The position numbers and the translations under genes were made by a program. From positions 1 through 64,000 of the forward strand of contig NZ_JAAGOH010000009.1 in the NCBI RefSeq assembly GCF_010499455.1: a stretch of DNA of 64,000 bases, read 5' to 3'. This stretch comes from Ideonella livida. Its GTDB lineage: Bacteria; Pseudomonadota; Gammaproteobacteria; Burkholderiales; Burkholderiaceae_C. Positions 25,377-34,715 of this stretch are shown here, one piece after another; the first letter of the stretch is position 1, and every line of letters begins with the position of its first letter. Under the pieces are notes generated by a model. The model was not told the origin of the DNA. It saw nothing but the letters and a program-made list of their open reading frames with translations, and searched no databases.

Positions 25377-27110
25377 TCAGTGGCAAAGGTTCAGCTCGGG
25401 GGCGATGCCGCCGTCCGGGCTGTCCACGCCGATGCAGCCCAGCAGGGTGGCAAACAGGTTGTGGTGGCCGTAGGTGGCCGTATCCGGTGGCAGGTTGGCG
25501 GCACGGGCGGCGTGGGCCTGCAGCCGCGCGTAACGGCGCGCCAGTTCGGCGTCTGCCATCCACTGCGGGCTGGCCCAGAAGACCAGGGGCACACGGCGCT
25601 GCTCCGGCGGGGCGATGTGGCGCGGGGTGGCGTGAAAGTGCCGGTTCTCGTCGATGGACTCACCATGGTCGGGCACCCACACCATCAGGGCTTTGCGCCC
25701 GGCCAGGGTGCCACGCAGCTCGTGCAGCACCTGGTCGACGAAGAGCACGCTGTTGTCAAAGGCGTTCAGCAGTTCGTCCACGCGGCAGAAGTCGCCCGAG
25801 CTCTTGCATTCGGGGGTCCAGCGGGCGAAGTCGCTGGGGTAGCGCTGGCTGTACACGGCATGTGAGCCCTTGGTGTGCAGCACCACCAGATGCGGGCCTT
25901 TGCCCGCAGGGTGCCGCGCCAGGGATTGGGCCACCTCGGGCACCAGCAGCCGGTCGTCCAGGCGCTTGTCCAGGTTCTCGGGCTGGGCGGCGATCACCTC
26001 GCGCAGCTTGAAGGCGTCGGGGCGCACCTTGGTGTAGAAGCCGGCCTCGCTTTGCATGGCGAACAGCTCGATGCTGAAGCCCAGATGCTTGTAGACCGAG
26101 AAGACGTTGTCCTCGAGGATCCGGTCGGGTTGTCCCGGTTTGCCCACCTGGATGCCCTGCGGCCGCACGAACATGCAGGCCAGCGAGAGCTTGGTGGCCG
26201 TGTCACAGGACCAGCCGGCGAAGGCCGCCAGGTGCTGGGCCTGCCGCATGTGCGGGGTGGTGTCACGGGTGTGGCCCAGCAGGCCCAGGCGGTCTGAGCG
26301 GGTGGTCTCGCCGATCACCAGCACCACCACCGTGTCGTCCAGCGGGGTCGCGGGCAGGTAGCGGTGCTGTCGCGATGGATGGACCAGGCGGGCGTCGTCC
26401 CGGGCCTGCCGCACCCGGCTGCCCACCACCATGCCCGTGCCGGCAATCCAGTTGCTGGGCAGGTAGCTGTGGGCGGCCACGCCGATGAGGTTGGTCTCTG
26501 GACCGGTGACGCCGCGCAGCGCCTTGCGGGCCTGGCTCAGGGTGGACTGGCCCAGCAGCAGCAGCAGCAGGCTGGAGAGCATGACCAGCAGGGCGGCACG
26601 GCCCCAGCCGGGCAGGCGCCAGCCGCTCAGCAGTCCCGGTTGGCGGGCATGCCGCCACAGCCAGACGCTGGGCAGCACGCCCAGGCACAGCACCCACAGG
26701 GCCGTCCAGTGGTCGACGATTTCCGCCGAGAGGTCGTGGTCGGTGGTGAACACGGCGTTGAGCACGCCATGCCCGATCACCACCTTGAAGCGCACCATGT
26801 AGTAGGCGGCCACCGCCGAGGCCATGACCAGGAATACACCCACCAGGCGCAGGCCCCATCGCCCGCAGAGGTGGGCAAAGGCCAGCAGCAGGCCGGTGGT
26901 CCCCAGGGTCAGGGCCAGCTCGCCCAGCGGGCCCGCGAGCTTCCAGGCGCCGGGCGTGACCCACCACAAGGTGTGCAGGCGTTCCCACCAGGTAGGCAGG
27001 TTGAGCACCGCCCCCACCCAGAGCGTGGCCGCCAGCCAGGCTTTCCAGAAGTGCAAGGGGGGAAGGGCCAGGGCGGGGCGGATCACCCGGTGGAGGAGGC
27101 GGTGCAGCAT
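25377..27110 (-). CDS. Lipid A phosphoethanolamine transferase (EptA/MCR-like)
   Basis: A 577-residue inner-membrane enzyme with about five N-terminal helices (residues 20-190) and a periplasmic sulfatase-like domain. The nucleophile threonine lies in 'GETTRSDR' (267-273). Metal-binding residues appear in 'WVPDHGESIDEN' and in the later 'HFHATP', and cysteines typical of disulfides are present. It transfers phosphoethanolamine to lipid A phosphate and could lower polymyxin sensitivity. ATG 27110 begins a normal N-terminus but has a poor ribosome site. No adjacent two-component system was seen. Confidence 0.85.
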   Translation of the reverse strand: MLHRLLHRVIRPALALPPLHFWKAWLAATLWVGAVLNLPTWWERLHTLWWVTPGAWKLAGPLGELALTLGTTGLLLAFAHLCGRWGLRLVGVFLVMASAVAAYYMVRFKVVIGHGVLNAVFTTDHDLSAEIVDHWTALWVLCLGVLPSVWLWRHARQPGLLSGWRLPGWGRAALLVMLSSLLLLLLGQSTLSQARKALRGVTGPETNLIGVAAHSYLPSNWIAGTGMVVGSRVRQARDDARLVHPSRQHRYLPATPLDDTVVVLVIGETTRSDRLGLLGHTRDTTPHMRQAQHLAAFAGWSCDTATKLSLACMFVRPQGIQVGKPGQPDRILEDNVFSVYKHLGFSIELFAMQSEAGFYTKVRPDAFKLREVIAAQPENLDKRLDDRLLVPEVAQSLARHPAGKGPHLVVLHTKGSHAVYSQRYPSDFARWTPECKSSGDFCRVDELLNAFDNSVLFVDQVLHELRGTLAGRKALMVWVPDHGESIDENRHFHATPRHIAPPEQRRVPLVFWASPQWMADAELARRYARLQAHAARAANLPPDTATYGHHNLFATLLGCIGVDSPDGGIAPELNLCH

Positions 27111-27268
27111 GGGAGGGTCGGGCCTGTGCCCGCACCGGCCGCTGTGCGGCCTGCCGTGCGGGCGAAGCGCGCATTTTGTCTGCGTGTCAGGCGTTTGTGA
27201 GCCCCGGTGTCGGGCGTGCCGGAGGCACGCCATGGCGCCGCGCAGACCGGCCCCGGTCGCAGCGCCCT

Positions 27269-28414
27269 TCAGGCGAACACGCCGGCCGTGGCCTGCATGC
27301 GGTCAGACACTTCGCCCAGGTGGTGCAGGGTGTCGCCGAACTGCATCTCCACGGCGGTCAGGCGCTTGAAGTAGTGGCTGCCCAGGTACTCGTCGGTGAT
27401 GCCGATGCCGCCATGCAGTTGCATGCACTGCTGGCCCACGAAGCGGGCGCTCTGGCCGACCTGCACCTTGGCCTGGCTGAGTGCACGGCGGCGCGCGTCG
27501 CCGGCCTCTCCCAGCTTGAGCGTGGCGTAATAGCTCATAGAGCGTGCCAGCTCCAGCTGCATCTTCACATCGGCGATGCGGTGGCGCAGCGCTTGGAAGG
27601 TGGCCAGGGTCACGCCGAACTGCTTGCGGGTGTTCAGGTAGTCCACCGTGAGGGCGGTCAGGCGGTCCATCAGGCCCACGCTTTCGGCGGCGATGGCGGC
27701 GATGCCCACGTCCTGGGCCAGGGACAGGCGATCCCAGGCCTGTTCCAGCACCAAGGTGGCGGGCGTGTTCTCCAGCTGCAGCTCGGCGGCACGGGCACCG
27801 TCTTGCAGGGGGTGGCCCCCGACGCACAGGCCGGCGGCGTCGCGCGGCACCAGAAACAAGGCGATGCCGGCCTCGTCGTCCAACGTGCCGGTCACGCGGG
27901 CGGGCACCAGGAAGGCGTCGGCCTCGTCACCTGCGGGCACCAGGCTCTTGCGGCCGCTCAAGCGCCAGACGCCGTCCGTCCCGGCCTCGGCACGGGTGCT
28001 GACCCGGTTCAGCCGGTAGCGCGCGGCCTTCTCCTGCAGGGCGGGCACCACCAGGGCGGAGCCGTCGGCCATTCGGGGCAGCCACGCCGCCTGCAGGGCC
28101 TCGGGCGCTGCGGCCAGCAGGCAGGGGCTCATCAGGGCGCCGGCGGTGTAAGGTGCATTGACCAAGCCGCGGCCCAGCTCCTCCATCACCACCATGGCCT
28201 CCACCGCACCCAGGCCCATGCCGCCGTGGGCCTCGGGGATGACCAGGGCGGTCAAGCCCAGCTCGGCCAGCTCGGTGTGCACCGCGCGGGCGGCGCCGCC
28301 GGCCTTGGCCAGGGCATGTCGGCGATCAAAGGGAAAGGCTTTGTCCACCCAGCGGGCCACCATGTCGCGCAGCGAGAGCTGGTCGTCAGAGAAATCGAAG
28401 TCCATGCTGTTCAA
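27269..28414 (-). CDS. pimD: Acyl-CoA dehydrogenase, PimD-like partner
   Basis: A 381-residue flavin-dependent acyl-CoA dehydrogenase. 'ALVIPEAHGGMGLGAVEAM' is in the N-terminal domain. The middle beta domain is poorly conserved in its substrate loop. The C-terminal phrase 'GQQCMQLHGGIGITDEYLG' is typical of the small subunit of paired dehydrogenases. It lies 17 bases after the larger partner gene. The pair resembles pimeloyl-CoA dehydrogenase PimC/PimD. A dicarboxylyl-CoA or long-chain substrate is inferred from that likeness. Confidence 0.78.
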   Translation of the reverse strand: MNSMDFDFSDDQLSLRDMVARWVDKAFPFDRRHALAKAGGAARAVHTELAELGLTALVIPEAHGGMGLGAVEAMVVMEELGRGLVNAPYTAGALMSPCLLAAAPEALQAAWLPRMADGSALVVPALQEKAARYRLNRVSTRAEAGTDGVWRLSGRKSLVPAGDEADAFLVPARVTGTLDDEAGIALFLVPRDAAGLCVGGHPLQDGARAAELQLENTPATLVLEQAWDRLSLAQDVGIAAIAAESVGLMDRLTALTVDYLNTRKQFGVTLATFQALRHRIADVKMQLELARSMSYYATLKLGEAGDARRRALSQAKVQVGQSARFVGQQCMQLHGGIGITDEYLGSHYFKRLTAVEMQFGDTLHHLGEVSDRMQATAGVFA

Positions 28415-28431
28415 GCTCCTTGTGCGCGGCG

Positions 28432-29631
28432 TCAGCCCAACAGGGTCTGGGCCACGATGTTGCGCTGCACCTCATTGCTGCCGCCGTAGATGGTGGTCTT
28501 GCGCACATTGAAGTAGTGGCTGGTCAGCGGGGCACAGTGTTCGGCGCCACCGGGGAACAGGCCACCCAGGGCCTGGTCGCCCTGCCAGCCGGCCTCCATG
28601 GCCTCGAACAGGAAGGCCTGGGTGCAGGGGCCGCCGGCCAGCATCATCAGCTCGGTGTAGCGCTGCTGGATCTCGCTGCCGCGGATCTTGAGCAGGCCGG
28701 CCACGTCCAGGCTCTGCTTGCCGCTCTTCTCTGCCGAGAGCACGCGCAGCACCATCATCTCCAGCGCCACGATGTCCACCTCCAGCAGCGCGATCTGGTC
28801 GCGCAAGCGGACGTCGTCGTACACGCCCTCGGCCTGGGCGATGCGCTTGAGGCGCTCCAGCTCGCGCTTGGCGCGGTTGACGTCGGCGATGTTGGTCCGC
28901 TCATGCGCCAGCAGGTACTTGGCGTAGGTCCAGCCCTTGTTCTCCTCGCCAATCAGGTTCTCGGCGGGGACCCGCACGTTGTCAAAGAAGACCTCGTTGA
29001 CCTCATGCTCGCCGTCGAGCAGCAGGATGGGGCGCACGGTCACGCCCGGGCTCTTCATGTCGATCAGCAGGAAGCTGATGCCGGCCTGCGGTTTGCATTG
29101 GGTGTCGGTGCGCACCAGGCAGAAGATCCAGTCGCCATACTGGCCCAGGGTGGTCCAGGTCTTTTGGCCGTTGACGACATAGTGGTCGCCCACCCGCTCC
29201 GCCCGGGTCTTCACCGAGGCCAGGTCCGAGCCCGAGCCCGGTTCGCTGTAGCCCTGGCTCCACCACACATCACCGCTGGCGATGCCGGGCAAAAAGCGCC
29301 GGTGCTGCTCGGGCGTGCCAAAGGCCATGATCACTGGCGCCACCATCACCGGCCCGAAGGGCACGATGCGCGGCGCGTCGGCCAGGGCGCATTCCTCTTC
29401 AAACAGGTGCTTTTGCACCGCGCTCCAGCCCGGGCCGCCAAACGCACGGGGCCAGGCGTAGCCCAGCCAGCCTTTTGCACCCAGGAGGCGCGCCCATCGC
29501 TGGTGGTCATCTTTGTGCAGGCGTTGTGCCTGGCGCACCTTCTGGCGGATGTCGGCGGGCAGGTGGGTGGCCACCCAGTCGCGCACTTCGGCGCGGAAGG
29601 CCAGTTCCTCGGGGGTGAAATTCAGGTCCAT
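28432..29631 (-). CDS. pimC: Acyl-CoA dehydrogenase, PimC-like large partner
   Basis: A 399-residue dehydrogenase. The flavin-binding middle domain reads 'WWSQGYSEPGSGSDLASVKTRA' and 'YVVNGQKTWTTLGQYGDWIFCLVRTD'. The C-terminus ends 'RKTTIYGGSNEVQRNIVAQTLLG', the usual FadE/PimC close. The two genes are transcribed together. No pimA ligase or pimB thiolase is adjacent, although an acyl-CoA ligase occurs 6 kb away. The PimC name is by family resemblance. Confidence 0.8.
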   Translation of the reverse strand: MDLNFTPEELAFRAEVRDWVATHLPADIRQKVRQAQRLHKDDHQRWARLLGAKGWLGYAWPRAFGGPGWSAVQKHLFEEECALADAPRIVPFGPVMVAPVIMAFGTPEQHRRFLPGIASGDVWWSQGYSEPGSGSDLASVKTRAERVGDHYVVNGQKTWTTLGQYGDWIFCLVRTDTQCKPQAGISFLLIDMKSPGVTVRPILLLDGEHEVNEVFFDNVRVPAENLIGEENKGWTYAKYLLAHERTNIADVNRAKRELERLKRIAQAEGVYDDVRLRDQIALLEVDIVALEMMVLRVLSAEKSGKQSLDVAGLLKIRGSEIQQRYTELMMLAGGPCTQAFLFEAMEAGWQGDQALGGLFPGGAEHCAPLTSHYFNVRKTTIYGGSNEVQRNIVAQTLLG

Positions 29632-29836
29632 CCAGTTCTCCTCACGCTGTCGGGGGTTGTAGCCCCGGGTCTGTCCCAGCGATGTCCAGCCCGTGACATG
29701 GACCGGGCAGGGCTTTCCCTGAAAGTCCTCAAAGCCGGCCGCGCGCCGCCGAAATCCCGCAGAGGCCAGGCGGGCTGGGCGTGCGCCGGCCGACCTGCGT
29801 CCTCACCTGCCAACGCCTCAGCTGGAGTGGTCCGTC

Positions 29837-30670
29837 ATGCCGATGTCCGACAAGTTCTTTGCCAATGCCGCCGCGCTGCCTTCCATGCCGGAGGTGGCCT
29901 CCCGTCTACTCAAGTCCTTCGAGCGGGAGGACATGGGCATGCAGGAACTGGCCGACCTCATCGGCCGGGACCAAGGCCTGTCGGCCAAGTTGCTGCGCCT
30001 GGCCAACTCGGCGCGTTACAGCCCGCGCCACACCATCAGCAGCCTGAAGGATGCGGCCAGCACCATCGGCCTGAACAGCCTGCGCGACCTGGCGCTGGCG
30101 GCCTGCGTGGCCGGAGCCTTCCCCAAGCTGCAAAACTTCGACCGCATGCGCTTCTGGCGCAAGTGCCTGGCCACCGCTGGCCATGCCCGTGTGCTGGCCC
30201 AGGCCAGCGACCTGGACCCCGATGCCGCCTACCTGGCTGGCCTGGTGATGCGCACGGGCGAGCTGCTGATGCTGATGCACGAACCGGAGGCGGTGGCCCG
30301 TGCCGAGGAGCTGGCCCACCTGCCCGACAGTTTGCTGGACCACGAGATGGCGGTGCTGCAATGCAACCATCTGGAGGTGACGGCCGAGCTGGCCCGCCGC
30401 TGGAAGTTCCCGGACGAGCTGGTGCGCGCGCTGGCGGCCGCGGTGGACCCCATGGCGTGCCGCCCTTTCTGCCCGCTGGGCGGCGTGCTGCGCCTGGCCA
30501 GCGTGCTGGCCGATGCCGGTGACATGGGACTGGACCCGTTGGCCACCCTGCACGAGTACCAGCCGGACCTGTTCCACCACATGCACTTCGACCTGAACGA
30601 GGAATGGCTGGCCAGCCACCTGGCCAGCTACGAGACACTGACCGCCGGGGTCGATCAGCTGTTGCACTGA
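29837..30670 (+). CDS. HDOD-domain signalling protein
   Basis: A 277-residue protein made almost entirely of one HDOD domain: 'LPSMPEVASRLLKSFERED', 'LIGRDQGLSAKLLRLANSARY' and 'ISSLKDAASTIGLNSLRDLAL' are its conserved helices. HDOD proteins link stress or second-messenger signals to motility and other outputs and lack HD-phosphodiesterase metal ligands. No extra sensor or effector domain is fused. It is divergent from pimC and 33 bases before an MFS gene. Its partner is unknown. Confidence 0.85.
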   Translation: MPMSDKFFANAAALPSMPEVASRLLKSFEREDMGMQELADLIGRDQGLSAKLLRLANSARYSPRHTISSLKDAASTIGLNSLRDLALAACVAGAFPKLQNFDRMRFWRKCLATAGHARVLAQASDLDPDAAYLAGLVMRTGELLMLMHEPEAVARAEELAHLPDSLLDHEMAVLQCNHLEVTAELARRWKFPDELVRALAAAVDPMACRPFCPLGGVLRLASVLADAGDMGLDPLATLHEYQPDLFHHMHFDLNEEWLASHLASYETLTAGVDQLLH

Positions 30671-30703
30671 AGCGCTTGGTGGCCCGGCGATACTGCCGGG
30701 CCT

Positions 30704-31969
30704 ATGCGCGCTGCCTCCCTACTTGCCCGCCTGCGCCCGTACCGCGCCCCGCGTCCCTCCGGTGGGCCCGGACGCTGGCCACCCCTGCCGCCGGGTTTTC
30801 TGGGCACCACGGCGGCCTTGGCCGTCGGTCAGATCCTGGCGTGGGCGCCGCTCTATTACGGCTTCACCTCCTACGTGCTGCCCATGCAGGCCGAGCTGGG
30901 CTGGCCGGGCACCCGTTTGATGGGCGCCTTCACCCTGGGCCTGGCCGTGTGGGGCGCGGCGGCCTACGGCGCCGGGGCGCTGGTCGACTGGGGACATGGC
31001 CGCTGCCTGATGACCGGCGGGGCCGTACTCGCAGGGTTGGGTTTTGCGCTGTGGTCCCAGGTCAACCAGCCCTGGCACCTGCTGCTGGTCTGGGCGCTGT
31101 TGGGGGTGGCCATGGCGGCCATCCTCTACGAGCCGGCCTTTGCGGTGCTGACCCGGCGGTTTCCCACCCACTACCGGCAGGGCATCACCGCGCTCACCTT
31201 GGTGGCCGGATTTGCCAGCACTGTGGCCTTTCCGGCGGTGGCGGCGCTGCAGGCGGCCCTAGGCTGGCGCGGCTCGCTGCTGGCGCTGGCCGGCCTGCTG
31301 GTGGGGGTGGTGGCGCCGCTCAACGCCTGGGCCTTGCGCGGGGCCTCGCAGGGGGCGGCCACGCGCCAGCCGGACTTGGCAGCCGATGTCACGCTGCGCC
31401 AGGCCACCCGCACCGGGGCCTTCTGGCTGCTCGCGCTCACCTTCACCGCCTACTCCTTTGCCCAGGCCGGCTTCTGGGCCCATGTCATGCCCGCCTTTGC
31501 CGCCAAGGGTTTGAGCCAGGCCCAGGCCCTGCAGGTGCTGGTGTGGGTGGGCCCCTGCCAGGTGGCCGGGCGGCTGGTGTACGCCAGCCTGGGCCGCCAC
31601 TGGCGACTCAAGACCGTGGGCGTGGTGGTGCTCAGCGGCCTGCCCGTGGCCTTTGCGCTGTTTGCCTTGGCCCATAGCCTGCCGGCCCTGGCCGCCTTCG
31701 CGTTCTTGCTGGGCGCCTCCAATGGCCTGGTGACCATCGTGCGCGGCGGTCTGGTGCCGGAGTACTTCGGCCGCACCCATGTTGGCCGCATCGGCGGCGC
31801 CATCTCGGCCATCGGCCTGCTGGCGCGTGCGGGAGCGCCCCTGAGCGTGGCGGCCCTGCTGCTGGTGCTGCCGGGCGGCTATGAGGACGTGATGCTGGTG
31901 CTGTCGGCGGTGTGCGCGATTGCCGTGGCGGCCTTCGCCGCAGCCCGCCGCCCCAGCTGGTCAGGATGA
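30704..31969 (+). CDS. MFS transporter
   Basis: A 421-residue carrier with about 12 predicted helices. The N-terminal basic segment (about 1-30) is cytoplasmic. 'YGFTSYVLPMQAELGWPGT' is the first long periplasmic-facing helix. 'LARAGAPLSVAALLLVLPGG' is near the end. The fold resembles OFA/oxalate-formate-type or monocarboxylate carriers. The substrate is not identifiable. It follows the HDOD gene by 33 bases on the same strand, so it may be cotranscribed. Confidence 0.78.
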   Translation: MRAASLLARLRPYRAPRPSGGPGRWPPLPPGFLGTTAALAVGQILAWAPLYYGFTSYVLPMQAELGWPGTRLMGAFTLGLAVWGAAAYGAGALVDWGHGRCLMTGGAVLAGLGFALWSQVNQPWHLLLVWALLGVAMAAILYEPAFAVLTRRFPTHYRQGITALTLVAGFASTVAFPAVAALQAALGWRGSLLALAGLLVGVVAPLNAWALRGASQGAATRQPDLAADVTLRQATRTGAFWLLALTFTAYSFAQAGFWAHVMPAFAAKGLSQAQALQVLVWVGPCQVAGRLVYASLGRHWRLKTVGVVVLSGLPVAFALFALAHSLPALAAFAFLLGASNGLVTIVRGGLVPEYFGRTHVGRIGGAISAIGLLARAGAPLSVAALLLVLPGGYEDVMLVLSAVCAIAVAAFAAARRPSWSG

Positions 31970-32033
31970 GCCCGAGGTCTGGTGGCCGCGCCGGGGAAGG
32001 CCCGGTCCACCGGGCGCCGGCGCGGTGGCGATG

Positions 32034-33077
32034 TCAGTGCGCCGGCGGTGCGTCTTCGTCCGGCAGCATCGCCGCCAGCGTTTCGCCGGCCAGGTCGTGC
32101 CCCACCGTGGAGGTCAGCCGGGCATAGGCCTCGTCGATCTGGGCCAGGCACTGCGCGGCATAGTCGGCCTGGCCGCCCTGCAGGCGGGCGGCGCGGTCGG
32201 CCATCTGGCGGCGGGCGTCCTGCGCGGTCTGGCGCTGACGCGCTGCGATGGCGGCCAGCGCCGTCACCTGCCAGGCAAAGCAGAACTCATAGTCGTCGGC
32301 GCCGTCGGCCACATGGGCTTCGCAGGCCGCCAGGCAGGCGGCTGCATGCCGCTGGGCCGGCGCGCCCTGGCCGGCGGTGGCGTAGCACAAGGCCAGCTGC
32401 CATTCGGCCCGCTCCACCTCGCGCCAGCCGCCCACCAGTGCCCAGTGCTCGCGGGCCATGTGGGCCGCCTTGAGCATCAGGGCCGCGGACTCGTCGTCGC
32501 CCGGCTCGCGGCTTTGCTGCAGGTCGGCCGAGACGTTGTGGGCCAGGGCCGCCAGGGCCCGCCGGGCCTGCAGGTCGCCGGGCGCAGCCTGCGCGGCAGC
32601 GCAGGCCGTGTCGAGCAGGGCCGTGGCGGTGTCCCAGCGCTCACGGCGCGCCCAGGCCAGCACAGCGTTGTAACAGGCGCGCACCTGGTCCACCGCCTCC
32701 AGCACTGTGCCGTCCGGCATGGCGGGCACGCCTTGCTCGGCCAGACACAAGGCGGCGGCCTGCCGCGCCAGCGCGCTGGCCAGCAGGGGCTCGGCCAGGC
32801 GTTGTGCGGGGGCCTGGCGCCGCAAGTCATCCAGCAAGGCCTGCAGGCTGGCGGCATCGTCCTGATGGCCCAGCAGCACATGCTCGGCCGCACGCAGCCA
32901 GAGCTCCAGCTCCGCCGTGGGCGCCTGGGCCAGCAGGGCGCCGGATTCCTGGCGCAGGCGGTCGGCGACCCGGGCGGCGTCATGACCGTGCTGGGCCAGA
33001 ACCTCCTGGGCCAGTCGGCCCAGGGTCGGGGAAGGGGTGCCGTGCGGGGCGGCGCTCGTGCCGGTGGAGAGGGTCAT
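32034..33077 (-). CDS. Alpha-helical protein of unknown function
   Basis: A 347-residue, Ala/Leu/Gln-rich protein with repeated helix pairs, for example 'AEWQLALCYATAGQGAPAQRHAAACLAACEAHV'. The texture is that of tetratricopeptide-like repeats, but no clear TPR consensus was matched. There is no signal peptide or membrane segment. It ends acidic (AAMLPDEDAPPAH). It sits 14 bases downstream of yajQ on the same strand. No function is assigned. Confidence 0.65.
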   Translation of the reverse strand: MTLSTGTSAAPHGTPSPTLGRLAQEVLAQHGHDAARVADRLRQESGALLAQAPTAELELWLRAAEHVLLGHQDDAASLQALLDDLRRQAPAQRLAEPLLASALARQAAALCLAEQGVPAMPDGTVLEAVDQVRACYNAVLAWARRERWDTATALLDTACAAAQAAPGDLQARRALAALAHNVSADLQQSREPGDDESAALMLKAAHMAREHWALVGGWREVERAEWQLALCYATAGQGAPAQRHAAACLAACEAHVADGADDYEFCFAWQVTALAAIAARQRQTAQDARRQMADRAARLQGGQADYAAQCLAQIDEAYARLTSTVGHDLAGETLAAMLPDEDAPPAH

Positions 33078-33091
33078 GGCGCTTGCCGGGA

Positions 33092-33586
33092 TCAGTCGCG
33101 GAAGTTACCGAAGGACAGCGGCTGGTCGGCGAACTCCTTCTTCAAGAAGGCGATGCCCAGCTGCAGGTCGTCACGGTTCTTGCCGGTCACGCGCACTTCA
33201 TTGCCCTGGATGCTGGCCTGCACCTTGAGCTTGCTGTTTTTGATGGCACCGGTGATCTTCTTGGCCAGCTCGGCCTCAATGCCGTCCTTGATCTTGTCGG
33301 TGCGGCGCAGCTTGTCGCCGCCGAGCTTCTCCAGCTTCTCGCCCTTGACCAGGAAGTTCAGGGTCACGCCCTGCTTGGTGAGTTTGCCCACCAGCACTTC
33401 ATGGACCTGGTCGATCTGGAAATCGCTGTCGCCGGTGAGCTGGATCTCCTTTTCCTTTTCCTTGAGCTCGACGGCGGCGCTGGTGCCCTTGAAGTCGAAG
33501 CGGGTGCCGATCTCCTTGGCGGCGTTGGCCACGCCGTTCTTGATCTTGACCATGTCGGGTTCGAGGGAGACGTCGAAGCTGGGCAT
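33092..33586 (-). CDS. yajQ: YajQ-family nucleotide-binding protein
   Basis: A 164-residue protein beginning 'MPSFDVSLEPDMVKIKNGV' and ending 'FLKKEFADQPLSFGNFRD', both diagnostic of YajQ. The family folds as two ferredoxin-like domains and has been reported to bind cyclic di-GMP in some bacteria. The start at 33586 is fixed by the conserved N-terminus. It is divergent from murB, 102 bases apart. Confidence 0.93.
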   Translation of the reverse strand: MPSFDVSLEPDMVKIKNGVANAAKEIGTRFDFKGTSAAVELKEKEKEIQLTGDSDFQIDQVHEVLVGKLTKQGVTLNFLVKGEKLEKLGGDKLRRTDKIKDGIEAELAKKITGAIKNSKLKVQASIQGNEVRVTGKNRDDLQLGIAFLKKEFADQPLSFGNFRD

Positions 33587-33688
33587 CGTGGGGCTTTCGG
33601 TGTGTGGTGTCGTCTGCAAAGCATGCGGCCGGCGCGCTTGATGCGGCGGCCGGCCGGTGCATGGCGTCAAATAGCCGAAAATTCTCGC

Positions 33689-34705
33689 ATGCAGATCGAA
33701 ACGGGCGTGAGCCTGAAACCCTTCAACACTTTCGGCCTGCCGGCGGTGGCCGGGCGCCTGGTGCGCATTGCCGCCGAGGCCGACGTGCGCCGCGTGCTCG
33801 ACCATCCCGAGCTGGGCCTGGCCCCGAAATTCGTCCTGGGGGGCGGCAGCAACGTCATCCTCACCCGTGACATGCCCGAGCTGGTGCTCAAGGTAGAGGT
33901 CATGGGCCGGCGCCTGGTCGAGACCCGGCCGGACGCCTACATCGTGGAGGTGGGGGCCGGCGAGCGCTGGCACGACACCGTGGCCTGGACCCTGGCGCAG
34001 GGCTGGCCCGGCCTGGAGAACATGGCCCTGATCCCCGGCACCGTGGGGGCCGCCCCGGTGCAGAACATCGGCGCCTACGGCCTGGAGCTGCAAGACCGCT
34101 TCGAGTCGCTGGACACGGTGGACCTGACCACGGGCCGCACCGTCACGCTCAATGCCTTGCAGTGCAAGTTCGGCTACCGCGATTCCATCTTCAAGGGCGG
34201 GCTGGCGGGCAAGAGTGTCATCACCCGGGTACGGCTGCGCCTGCCGCGGCCGTGGCAGCCCCAACTGGGCTACTTGGACATTGAGCGCAAGATGACCGAG
34301 ACCGGCATCACCGCGCCCGACGCCCGGACGGTGTTCCAGTGGATCTGCGACATCCGCAGCGCCAAGTTGCCGGATCCGGCCGTCATCGGCAATGTGGGCA
34401 GCTTCTTCAAGAACCCGGTGGTCACCCCCGAGCAGTGCCGCGACATCATCGCCCGTGACCCGCATGTGGTGCATTACCCGATGGACGACGGCAGCTTCAA
34501 GTTGGCAGCGGGCTGGCTGATCGACGCCTGCGGCTGGAAGGGCAAGTCCATCGGCCAGGCCGGGGTGTTCGAGAAGCAGGCCCTGGTGTTGGTGAACCGC
34601 GGGGCCGCCATCGGCTCGGAGGTGCAGACGCTGGCTCGGGCCATTCAGGAGAGCGTCTACGGCCGCTTCGGCATCCGGCTGGAGATGGAGCCGGTGCTGG
34701 TTTGA
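33689..34705 (+). CDS. murB: UDP-N-acetylenolpyruvoylglucosamine reductase
   Basis: A 338-residue FAD enzyme of peptidoglycan precursor synthesis. 'SLKPFNTFGLPAVAG' and the FAD loop 'FVLGGGSNVILTRD' open the protein. 'ENMALIPGTVGAAPVQNIGAYG' is the central signature, and 'VGSFFKNPVV' carries the catalytic serine region. The start at 33689 has no clear ribosome-binding site, but the protein begins exactly where MurB of the E. coli type does. It is the long (type I) form. It is divergent from yajQ. Confidence 0.94.
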   Translation: MQIETGVSLKPFNTFGLPAVAGRLVRIAAEADVRRVLDHPELGLAPKFVLGGGSNVILTRDMPELVLKVEVMGRRLVETRPDAYIVEVGAGERWHDTVAWTLAQGWPGLENMALIPGTVGAAPVQNIGAYGLELQDRFESLDTVDLTTGRTVTLNALQCKFGYRDSIFKGGLAGKSVITRVRLRLPRPWQPQLGYLDIERKMTETGITAPDARTVFQWICDIRSAKLPDPAVIGNVGSFFKNPVVTPEQCRDIIARDPHVVHYPMDDGSFKLAAGWLIDACGWKGKSIGQAGVFEKQALVLVNRGAAIGSEVQTLARAIQESVYGRFGIRLEMEPVLV

Positions 34706-34715
34706 GGCGGCGGCT